The notes under the pieces are model-generated. The model was not told the DNA's origin. It ran no database searches and saw only the letters and a list, made by a program, of their open reading frames with translations. Source: Flavobacteriales bacterium UBA1993 (GTDB lineage Bacteria; Bacteroidota; Bacteroidia; Flavobacteriales_G; Salibacteraceae). Taken from it: a DNA stretch of 6,419 nucleotides. The DNA lies in NCBI GenBank assembly GCA_002336485.1, contig DDCZ01000043.1:1-6419 (forward strand). Reading direction: 5' to 3'. The position numbers and the translations under genes were made by a program. Shown here piece after piece: positions 1 to 6,186 of the stretch. The stretch's first letter is position 1. Each line of letters opens with the position of its first letter.

Positions 1-336
1 AAGTGCGTCAGCGATCATGGAACACTTAAGCAATAAACTAAAATGACGACGGCCACGAAACAAGTAAGCTAACGAAGTGCCTTCACTAAATGTGTCGTGA
101 ATAAAAATTGACAACAACGGAAAGAATCGTTTTAAGACATGGCCTATTCGAGCTTGTAACGAAAAGGAATCCGCAGTTTTAATTGTTCCGGGATAAGCAT
201 CAGCCTCGGGATTCGAAATGCTCGTAACGATACCGTATTGTTGATTTTCCTTTATGAGCCATTCTATCTCTGACTTAACAAAAGATCCATAGACATTCGC
301 AGTAAATAGGACCACTTTGGGAGAATCAAGGTTCAT
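1..336 (-). CDS. Probable GT4-type glycosyltransferase, N-terminal fragment (cut by window edge)
   Basis: An open frame of 112 codons starts at ATG (336-334) and runs off the left edge without a stop, so only the N-terminus is present. The protein begins MNLDSPKVVLFTANVYGSFV, a hydrophobic first strand followed by a small-residue turn. An acidic helix follows (KSEIEWLIKEN, residues 21-31), then a second strand (YGIVTSIS, 34-41). This is the usual opening of the N-terminal Rossmann domain of GT-B glycosyltransferases. It also resembles the start of the GT4 gene at 4978-6186 (LFFFTDAFPLG...HYIEKEI). The nucleotide-sugar-binding half with the EX7E motif would lie outside the window, so the family call is inference from fold pattern and context. 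The start lies 12 bp after the stop of the upstream sulfotransferase gene. A GGAAAGA stretch just before the ATG is the only near-Shine-Dalgarno sequence in the window, but its spacing is short. An in-frame TTG three codons upstream is a less likely start. Confidence 0.62.
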   Translation of the reverse strand, partial: MNLDSPKVVLFTANVYGSFVKSEIEWLIKENQQYGIVTSISNPEADAYPGTIKTADSFSLQARIGHVLKRFFPLLSIFIHDTFSEGTSLAYLFRGRRHFSLLLKCSMIADAL

Positions 337-348
337 TCTTTCCAATTA

Positions 349-1047
349 TTATTCGCCCTGAATTTTGAAATCGAAGAGGCGTATTTCTCGGGCAAATGCC
401 GTAGCGATCTGTGCTCGTGTCTCTTCTGATATTGGAGCCACTTCCCGTTTAGACTTTTTTCTATATCCAGATTTTGCTTGATACTCGGGAAGTCTCAGTG
501 GCCGCGGCAATCCTACCTTCTCCCCAACCTTGCCCAATTCCTCTCCAAGTTTATCATATCGAATGACCCTATCTACGATTAAGACTCCGCCCTTACTATA
601 TTTTTCGAAATCAATGCACCCGGCCATATTGCCAGATTCAATAAATGAGTCAAAGGCTCCGAATTTATCTTCTCCACCTAAATAATGAAAAAGCGAAAGG
701 CACTTATCTAGGGGGGTGCGCTCAATTGTAAATTTGAAATAACTATCCCATATTTTCTCGCCCACATACTTTTTCACTTGAATGGCAGGCATGTGGTTAT
801 AGAATCTTTTACGAGAGTTCATTACAGGCGCACAATACCACTCCAATCTTGAGTGGAATTCCTTGGGTACTAGGAAGTTTTGGGCACCCCTAAACCCCAT
901 ACTCACCCTTGCCTTTTCATCTGCTTCCGAAATTGGCGTAATAATATCGCCTTCACCGCAAAACTCGGATAGGGCAATTTCTACTGAAGTGCCAGCAGTC
1001 TTTCGCGTTTTGATGAATATAAATTTATGCTTATGACTAACTATCAA
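349..1047 (-). CDS. Sulfotransferase, Sulfotransfer_2-like (232 aa, TTG start)
   Basis: Probably transfers sulfate from PAPS to a hydroxyl of a polysaccharide or lipid-linked oligosaccharide. The 5'-phosphosulfate-binding loop is residues 13-21 (KTRKTAGTS), directly after a short hydrophobic strand (FIFI). The 3'-phosphate-binding segment is residues 107-120 (FTIERTPLDKCLSL), with Arg110 and Ser118 in the expected places. A YNHMPA motif at 83-88 carries the His conserved in this family. A closing RYDKLGEEL...GLP segment (163-181) is also typical. Length is normal for short bacterial members and there is no signal peptide or membrane segment, so it should act in the cytoplasm. The start must be TTG (1047-1045): an in-frame stop lies two codons upstream, and the first internal Met (residue 50) would remove the PAPS loop. 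It overlaps the end of the upstream glycosyltransferase by 11 bp. The acceptor cannot be told from sequence. Confidence 0.9.
   Translation of the reverse strand: MIVSHKHKFIFIKTRKTAGTSVEIALSEFCGEGDIITPISEADEKARVSMGFRGAQNFLVPKEFHSRLEWYCAPVMNSRKRFYNHMPAIQVKKYVGEKIWDSYFKFTIERTPLDKCLSLFHYLGGEDKFGAFDSFIESGNMAGCIDFEKYSKGGVLIVDRVIRYDKLGEELGKVGEKVGLPRPLRLPEYQAKSGYRKKSKREVAPISEETRAQIATAFAREIRLFDFKIQGE
1037..1047 (-). other. 11 bp overlap carrying a TTG start
   Basis: The second sulfotransferase initiates at TTG 1047-1045, inside the last codons of the upstream glycosyltransferase, which stops at TAG 1039-1037. An in-frame TAA at 1053-1051 rules out any earlier start. No Shine-Dalgarno is visible. Confidence 0.8.
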
Positions 1048-2248
1048 TGTTTAAGTAACTTTTAAGTTGTTCCATTCTGTTTTCAAAACTCAATGACTTT
1101 TTAGCCAATGTAAAAATTTCCATGTGCACGTTCTGATTCTCATACAATGCCTGCGCAAAGTTTACCATGCCATTTACATCGAGTGGTTCGTCATTCGCTT
1201 TTAGCTGATGAAAAAATGGAGCAAGCTTTGGCTCATTCATCAACTCCACATCTCGATACCCTACCATGACAGGCAATCCAATGGACAAATAATGATTCAC
1301 ACGAAGCACACTGGCTTCACTCATGCCTTTTCGATGCAGGGCCAAGGTACCGATTCCAAGATGGCACTTTTTCAATTCAAACTCCAGCTCCTCTCCATGC
1401 AATTCTCCCAAGTGGTGGAACGCATCCGACACTCCGTGCAATGCAGCTAACTCCAGGTCCTCCTTAAATGACTTCCCAATTAACACAACCCTTATTCTTA
1501 TATCTCCATCATAATTTTTAAGACCAAGAATCAATCGGTCTAATCCATCATAAATGCCCATTTGAGCGCTTCCTCGCATAACAACTGCCGTGAGCGTTTT
1601 ATCAATCGCACTATCATACTTTCTTGGGCTTTTCTTGCTGAAATCTATGCCATTTGTCAACAGATTACATGAATAATCCTTGGTTCTATTTTTTTGATAT
1701 CGCACCGTTTCTGGAGTGTTTGCTAACCCAATCCGCACATTGGCTAGGATCTTTGGTGCCAAATTCTTTTCTCTGCGTATCAACCTTTGAAAGCTAAACC
1801 AATCTATCATTTGAGAATAGGATAAACCAAATGGATGTAATGGCTCCAGCATTTTGAGCTCCCCCAGTTCGTTTGTATTGTGCTCTATGACAACTTTGTT
1901 TCCATACCTCTTAAGGAACGGTATCATGCAAGGATGTGAAAGTGGATACCTCAGATAGATGTAGTCCATCGTTTCGATCATCGGCATGACATACGATACG
2001 AACGCCATCCAATCGCTTTCTTTCTGGTCATCCTTTCGAAACCTTTTAGATTCAGTCAACTCCGACTTTAAGTAAGTAATGCCATTATCGGGATGTGAGG
2101 AATTATCGTTTTTATTGTGAACGAAAACACCCTGGGTCTCAAACCCATGGTTGTTCATTGCCCTGATGGTAATTTCAATTTTCTTGGAAATCGACGTTTC
2201 CGCCATTGAACCACCAAGAAAAACATATAGAAGCTTCACCCGACTCAC
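1037..2248 (-). CDS. Glycosyltransferase, GT4/GT-B type, divergent (about 403 aa)
   Basis: Likely adds one sugar of the repeat unit from a nucleotide-sugar donor in the cytoplasm. With GTG at 2248 as residue 1, the first Rossmann strand is KLLYVFLGG (5-13). A YIYLRYPLSHP segment (96-106) and VVIEHNTNELGE (119-130) are typical acceptor-domain elements. The linker NGID (199-202) leads to the donor domain, whose C-terminal part reads HRKGMSEASVLRVNHYLSIG then LPVMVGYRD (about 305-333). That block matches a GT4 subgroup that usually carries an REYLA-GLP segment, but here the second Glu of the EX7E pair is His319 (Glu311 kept). Start choice is uncertain. GTG at 2248 forms a GTGA overlap with the upstream stop and is preferred; GTG at 2239 would begin at KLLYVF; GTG at 2281 gives 414 aa with a 37 bp overlap, and its extra residues are not family-like. 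No clear Shine-Dalgarno precedes any of them. Confidence 0.85.
   Translation of the reverse strand: MSRVKLLYVFLGGSMAETSISKKIEITIRAMNNHGFETQGVFVHNKNDNSSHPDNGITYLKSELTESKRFRKDDQKESDWMAFVSYVMPMIETMDYIYLRYPLSHPCMIPFLKRYGNKVVIEHNTNELGELKMLEPLHPFGLSYSQMIDWFSFQRLIRREKNLAPKILANVRIGLANTPETVRYQKNRTKDYSCNLLTNGIDFSKKSPRKYDSAIDKTLTAVVMRGSAQMGIYDGLDRLILGLKNYDGDIRIRVVLIGKSFKEDLELAALHGVSDAFHHLGELHGEELEFELKKCHLGIGTLALHRKGMSEASVLRVNHYLSIGLPVMVGYRDVELMNEPKLAPFFHQLKANDEPLDVNGMVNFAQALYENQNVHMEIFTLAKKSLSFENRMEQLKSYLNIDS
2245..2248 (-). other. GTGA stop/start overlap (preferred start of the second GT4)
   Basis: The TGA of the amidotransferase overlaps a GTG in frame with the glycosyltransferase, the same geometry as the ATGA overlap at 6183-6186. 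It places the start 11 codons after the longest possible start (2281) and 3 codons before another GTG (2239). Confidence 0.55.
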
Positions 2249-4137
2249 AATTGGATCATGTATAAATTCAGACTTTTCCACACCTTGGCAGCCTCTGCAT
2301 TAGACCAGCCGTCTTTCGAAGCCTTTTCCGACAAATTTTTCAATGCCGTACCATCGAAATGGGAATTTTCCACAAATGACTTACTTCCTGTATGGTCTCC
2401 AATAAATTCGGAAAGATCATTCTCAAACCAATTCGCAAGCGGTGACTGCAGTCCGATTTTATGCGTTCGTGAAACAACAGTGTCGGGAATGAAATTTTTC
2501 ATGGACTGTCGCAGAATATACTTGGTAAACCCATGATTAACTTTCATCTCTAAAGGAAGTCCCATGCAAAACTCGACAAGTCTATAATCCATGAATGGCA
2601 TTCGAATTTCGATGCTCGACATCATAGAAGCTTTATCAAAGTCTCGAAGCAGAGATGGCAGCGTGTAATGGGAGAAATGCCAATGAGAAAGTTGCTCTGG
2701 GTAGTTCAAGGAATTGAAAGCGTCATCCAAAACTATTGGATCAACATTGCCCTTAAAGCCAAGATTCTCGTCCGATCCAATAACAGATTTAACACCCCGT
2801 TTAAGCTTTGTTTTCCAATTTTTTTGTGTCGCAACATCTTCCATTAAACGCTTTAGAAGGGACTCAGTTTGGTCCGGAGCGCTCAACCTTGACAATACAT
2901 GTGCGAGCATGGTCATTTTCTCGGTATCAGAATCTATTCGAGCCCGATCGAACAGGTCGAAAATCATGCCTCGATATCCGCACAAGAGTTCGTCAGCGCC
3001 ATGACCATCCAATGAAATTGAATATCCCGCCCGGCCCATTCCTCGGTATATTCCGGCCAAACTAATAAGTGGTGTACTAGAAATAGAATCGCTATAAACG
3101 GTGCTCGATTCAATATCCGAACTCAAGTCTCCCTTGGTCACGTCGATGAAATCGTGGGGGGCATTAAAATGCTCAACAACGCGTTTAGCGTATTCAGTCT
3201 CGTCTAGTTCGGAACCTGGAAAAACACCAATAAATGCACGTTGAAAATCCTTTGGAGATCGTTCCAGTTTATTGCCTTCAGCGTTCATGCTATTGACCAT
3301 AGCGAACACAGAAGAACTGTCGAGGCCTCCACTAAGGGCAGTGGCGATGCTCACATCGCTTCTTAATCTTAAGCTAACTGATGATTGAAAAAGGTCTAGG
3401 TATTCTTCGGTCAAGTCTGAAAGACTACCAGTCTTGGGAGTGGCGCGTTCGATCAAGGAATACCACTTCTTTTTCTTGAAGTTATCTTGATTAATGACGA
3501 TTACTTCCCCGGCACCGACAGAATAGATGCCTTTGTAAATAGTGCAATTGGCACCTTGCAACAAGTACGGATCTCCCAGTGCATATTGCACATACGTGTT
3601 GTCGAAGGCTCTAGTGTAGCCTTCTAGATTTTTAAAGGCCAATGTTTCAGATGCAAAATAGAACGCCTTGCCTTTTTCATGAACATAGTACAAGGGCTTA
3701 ATCCCATAGCGGTCTCGCGATATGATGAGCTCTCGTTTAGCGCTATCCCAGATCGCCAAGGCCCACATTCCATTGAACTTATTGAGGCACGATAGCCCCC
3801 AACAATCGTACGCGGCTAATATTACCTCGGTATCAGTTTCTGTTTTAAACGAATACCCTGATGCTTCGAGTTCTTTCCTTAGCTCTAAGAAATTAAAGAC
3901 TTCGCCGTTGTAGGTAATCGTATACCTCGAATTAAGGTATGACATGGGTTGCTTGCCATCTTCGCTTAGGTCTAAGATTGACAATCGTCTATGCCCAAAA
4001 CCAATCTTTCCATCATTTAGTATGGCTATACCTGACCCGTTCGGCCCCCTATGCGCAAGGGAGTCATTGAATTTTCTCAGGTGCGATTCGTCAACCTTCG
4101 ATTCATTGAAATTGTATATACCTGTTATTCCACACAT
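2245..4137 (-). CDS. asnB: Asparagine synthase-like glutamine amidotransferase (630 aa)
   Basis: A two-domain enzyme that releases ammonia from glutamine and uses ATP to convert a carboxylate to an amide. The N-terminal class II glutaminase domain (about 2-190) has the nucleophile Cys2 (MCGITGIYNF), HRGP (29-32), YNGEVFN (76-82), TDTEVIL (101-107) and RDRYGIKPLYY (141-151). The C-terminal synthetase domain has the ATP pyrophosphatase loop SGGLDSSS (269-276), LDGHGADELLCGY (376-388), IEIRMPFMDYRLVEFC (509-524), GFTKYILR (536-543) and KIGLQSPLANWF (560-571). The start is fixed at 4137 because Cys2 must follow the initiator Met; an upstream in-frame TTG at 4227 would bury it. Length is usual for this family, and both active sites look intact. 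It lies 1 bp after the sulfotransferase stop and its own stop overlaps the next glycosyltransferase start. In this setting it more likely amidates a uronic acid or other carboxyl-bearing sugar than free aspartate (inference from context). The symbol names the family, not a proven substrate. Confidence 0.93.
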   Translation of the reverse strand: MCGITGIYNFNESKVDESHLRKFNDSLAHRGPNGSGIAILNDGKIGFGHRRLSILDLSEDGKQPMSYLNSRYTITYNGEVFNFLELRKELEASGYSFKTETDTEVILAAYDCWGLSCLNKFNGMWALAIWDSAKRELIISRDRYGIKPLYYVHEKGKAFYFASETLAFKNLEGYTRAFDNTYVQYALGDPYLLQGANCTIYKGIYSVGAGEVIVINQDNFKKKKWYSLIERATPKTGSLSDLTEEYLDLFQSSVSLRLRSDVSIATALSGGLDSSSVFAMVNSMNAEGNKLERSPKDFQRAFIGVFPGSELDETEYAKRVVEHFNAPHDFIDVTKGDLSSDIESSTVYSDSISSTPLISLAGIYRGMGRAGYSISLDGHGADELLCGYRGMIFDLFDRARIDSDTEKMTMLAHVLSRLSAPDQTESLLKRLMEDVATQKNWKTKLKRGVKSVIGSDENLGFKGNVDPIVLDDAFNSLNYPEQLSHWHFSHYTLPSLLRDFDKASMMSSIEIRMPFMDYRLVEFCMGLPLEMKVNHGFTKYILRQSMKNFIPDTVVSRTHKIGLQSPLANWFENDLSEFIGDHTGSKSFVENSHFDGTALKNLSEKASKDGWSNAEAAKVWKSLNLYMIQL

Positions 4138-4141
4138 CTTA
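4135..4141 (-). other. TAAGATG junction fixing the amidotransferase start
   Basis: The sulfotransferase TAA is followed after one base by the ATG whose next codon is the catalytic Cys2 of the amidotransferase. This supports 4137 over the longer in-frame TTG start at 4227. No Shine-Dalgarno is visible upstream. Confidence 0.85.
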
Positions 4142-4978
4142 TGTCCATGGTAATGAACGACCAAGAATTTCAACCAATCGCGCGTTTGGTTCTTTGTAAA
4201 AACCTTCGAGCTTGCCCTGCGCCTCAAGACTTATCGGTTCTACATATTTACCTTTATTCTGCTCCATAGAGCTGATTTCATGATGGGGCAATCCGATAAA
4301 ATCTTCGATCCGCTTCCACTCCGAATTGAAACTACTGTTCAATTCTTCAAGAAAAATGGCCTGGTATGTCAGCCCTAGGCGTTCAAGTTTTTCCAAGTAC
4401 AAATGATACAAACCACGCGACAATGCCCATCCATACTTGTTACCGTAAAACCGCATGTTTTTGTATTGATCATCCGCGTCTTTCGGATTAGTAATCGTCT
4501 CCCGCAACTGGATTTCGATGTCAATGTATTGTTCGAATGTTAGGTTCGGTGGCAGGTAACCGATCTTCTTATCCATGTTGAAAAGCGAGTATGCCCGCTC
4601 AATCGGATTCCGCATAATGACCAGAATCTTGGCCTCAGGGAAATGATTTTTTATTCTCTCTAACCCGAAGGGCATCCAGGTATGTAGGTGACTGGCATCC
4701 CCTGTTATCTTGCCCTTTGATTTGACGGGAAAACAAAGCTGAAAATCAACCAATCGATCCTTAGGCTCAGCTAGTATGTTGTTCTCTTTGATTAATCCGC
4801 GCTCAACGTTTGGGTGACTACAAAGCAATTCATATAGGGTTGTAGTTCCCGATTTTTGGAACCCAACAATGAAAAAGGCGGGCTTCATTCTGTTTGATGC
4901 CAACAATTTCGCCAGACCCGGGAACCGGCTTGGCCCACCCAATTTGAAAAACAACTTTGAATTGAAAAACTCACTCAT
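4139..4978 (-). CDS. Sulfotransferase, Sulfotransfer_1/3 type (279 aa)
   Basis: Predicted PAPS-dependent sulfotransferase acting on a carbohydrate hydroxyl or amine. The 5'-phosphosulfate loop is GFQKSGTTTLYELL (39-52) after the strand AFFIV, with Lys42 the expected catalytic Lys. The 3'-phosphate site is KILVIMRNPIERAYSLF (117-133), with Arg123 and Ser131 in canonical spacing. GDASHLHT (93-100) sits where family members have a GE/GDxSP-like segment. RGLYHLYLEKL (188-198) matches the late conserved helix preceding the substrate-side strand. Length is ordinary for bacterial carbohydrate sulfotransferases. No signal peptide or transmembrane helix is seen, so it should be cytosolic. It starts on ATG (4978-4976) in a TAATG junction with the upstream GT4 stop, with no Shine-Dalgarno, pointing to translational coupling. 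It is distant from the second sulfotransferase at 349-1047: the shared features are only the generic PAPS motifs, so the two probably modify different positions. Confidence 0.92.
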   Translation of the reverse strand: MSEFFNSKLFFKLGGPSRFPGLAKLLASNRMKPAFFIVGFQKSGTTTLYELLCSHPNVERGLIKENNILAEPKDRLVDFQLCFPVKSKGKITGDASHLHTWMPFGLERIKNHFPEAKILVIMRNPIERAYSLFNMDKKIGYLPPNLTFEQYIDIEIQLRETITNPKDADDQYKNMRFYGNKYGWALSRGLYHLYLEKLERLGLTYQAIFLEELNSSFNSEWKRIEDFIGLPHHEISSMEQNKGKYVEPISLEAQGKLEGFYKEPNARLVEILGRSLPWT

Positions 4979-4980
4979 TA
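4976..4980 (-). other. TAATG stop/start overlap
   Basis: The TAA of the GT4 gene shares one base with the ATG of the sulfotransferase. The preceding coding-strand bases (CATTTGCAACCT) show no Shine-Dalgarno. This junction fixes both the end of one gene and the start of the next. Confidence 0.85.
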
Positions 4981-6186
4981 AGGTTGCAAATGTCGTTGAA
5001 TAAATTCAGGATAATTCTTGGCTGCGTCAAAACGTGATCGCGAAAATTCTGCCACTTCATTTCGATCCGGCTTTTTGTCCAGCATCTGATTCATAACTCG
5101 AATAATTTCCGACTCTTCAGAGTCAACAGGGAGCAACACACATTCTTTGGGGCTAAGTGCCTCACCAGTTCCAAACACATCCGTGGCCAGAACTGGAACA
5201 CCAAAACTGGTTGCTTCCATAATGGAAACCGGAACACCCTCATGTGTACTTAAATTCAAAAATAGGGAGACCTGGTTTCCCTTATAAAACGCAATAACCT
5301 CTTCGTTTTTTGCCCATCCCCTAAAGTCAAACTCGATGTTTTCTGGGAATGAATTTGCAATCGTCTTTAACTGATCCACAAAATCATTGGGACCGGTGCC
5401 ATAATGCACCCAACGTATATTCTGTTTGAGTTGTGAAATGCACTTAGCTATAAGGTCGACGCGCTTTTGAGGACGAATAGTTGAACATGTCACAATGATC
5501 TTTGCAGAGGTTTCACTAGGCACAGCCTCCAATTCATGTTGTTCAACACCCAAGTAACCAACTTCGAACTTGTCGACCAAGGCTGGATGTCTTTTTTGAA
5601 AATAGGCATAACCATGCTGCGATATCAAGATTGACTTGTCTAATGCACGAAGTTTGAATTGGGCAAACGGCGTCTTTTTCACATATTGATACAGGTCGGC
5701 AAAGTGAACCCGAGATACGGCCCTTTCAACTATACCATCGTGCTTCAATAAGGCTACTATCAATGACCATTGGTAAAACCAGTATGAGTAGCACACCACA
5801 TCTTCGGATTGCAGTGACCTCTCTTTCATGAAGGATTCAATTGCCCTAGAATAGACCCGTGCATTAAAAAGTGTTTTGAAGAGGGAAACAACCCCCTGTT
5901 CATCTACTCTATTTGCTTCCATTACCAATCGCACATCCTTAACCAATGTTTTGGGAATATTAGCCTTACTAAAATCAGCGGTAGCGTGGAGATCGATAAA
6001 AGAAGCGTTGGCAGGTATTGTCCTAGGCGCGCCGTCTGAAACGCCTAAAGGGAAAATGTATACACTGTCGAATGCGGCACATAAGTACCCGATTTCCTTC
6101 TCGATATAATGTTCTGCCCAGCCAAGCGGAAAGGCATCGGTAAAAAAGAATAGTGTTTTTGGTCTGTTTTTAACTGAATCGCTCAT
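4978..6186 (-). CDS. Glycosyltransferase family 4 (GT-B fold, 402 aa)
   Basis: Retaining glycosyltransferase expected to transfer a sugar from a nucleotide-sugar donor to the growing lipid-linked glycan at the inner face of the membrane. The N-terminal domain opens with TLFFFTDAFPLGWAEHYIEK (11-30), the FP-G--E-(F/Y)IE-EI pattern seen in many Bacteroidota polysaccharide glycosyltransferases. The donor domain begins near residue 228 (KIIVTCSTIRPQKRVDLI), with the Arg/Lys pair of the RPQKR motif (238-242) that contacts donor phosphates. HYGTGP is at 261-266. The EX7E motif is Glu316/Glu324 in STHEGVPVSIMEATSFGVPV, followed by TDVFGTGE (335-342). It is full length with both domains intact. The ATG (6186-6184) forms a 4 bp ATGA overlap with the upstream stop, and the stop forms TAATG with the sulfotransferase start. 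Donor sugar and linkage cannot be read from sequence. Confidence 0.92.
   Translation of the reverse strand: MSDSVKNRPKTLFFFTDAFPLGWAEHYIEKEIGYLCAAFDSVYIFPLGVSDGAPRTIPANASFIDLHATADFSKANIPKTLVKDVRLVMEANRVDEQGVVSLFKTLFNARVYSRAIESFMKERSLQSEDVVCYSYWFYQWSLIVALLKHDGIVERAVSRVHFADLYQYVKKTPFAQFKLRALDKSILISQHGYAYFQKRHPALVDKFEVGYLGVEQHELEAVPSETSAKIIVTCSTIRPQKRVDLIAKCISQLKQNIRWVHYGTGPNDFVDQLKTIANSFPENIEFDFRGWAKNEEVIAFYKGNQVSLFLNLSTHEGVPVSIMEATSFGVPVLATDVFGTGEALSPKECVLLPVDSEESEIIRVMNQMLDKKPDRNEVAEFSRSRFDAAKNYPEFIQRHLQP
6183..6186 (-). other. ATGA stop/start overlap
   Basis: The TGA of the GT2-like fragment and the ATG of the GT4 gene share four bases. The 20 bases upstream on the coding strand contain no purine-rich Shine-Dalgarno, so initiation probably depends on ribosomes finishing the upstream gene. 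Confidence 0.85.

Noticed and set aside
337..348. Promoter or terminator in the only multi-base gap
   Set aside because: Twelve AT-rich bases are too few for a promoter or hairpin terminator, and no inverted repeat spans the junction.
711..716. Six-G run (C6 on the coding strand) in the 3'-phosphate-binding motif of the second sulfotransferase, a possible phase-variable slip site
   Set aside because: Only six bases long and it encodes the Thr-Pro that fits the motif; too short for known contingency tracts. No frame disruption is seen.
1689..1695. Seven-T run (A7 on the coding strand) in the second GT4, with a similar one at 2819-2825 in the amidotransferase, as slippage or frameshift sites
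   Set aside because: Both code for ordinary Gln-Lys-Asn residues in an unbroken frame, with no stop or alternative product nearby that would suggest programmed frameshifting.
2258..2536. Plus-strand open frame of 92 codons opposite the amidotransferase
   Set aside because: Antisense to a gene with full conserved motifs; its translation shows no recognisable family. The same holds for the plus-strand frames at 1208-1450, 2714-3004, 2808-3065, 3722-3913, 3944-4153, 4051-4269 and 5876-6109.
4138..4227. A 30-residue N-terminal extension of the amidotransferase from a TTG at 4227
   Set aside because: The class II glutaminase needs Cys directly after the initiator Met; ATG at 4137 provides this and sits 1 bp after the preceding stop. 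The extension lies entirely within the sulfotransferase coding region.
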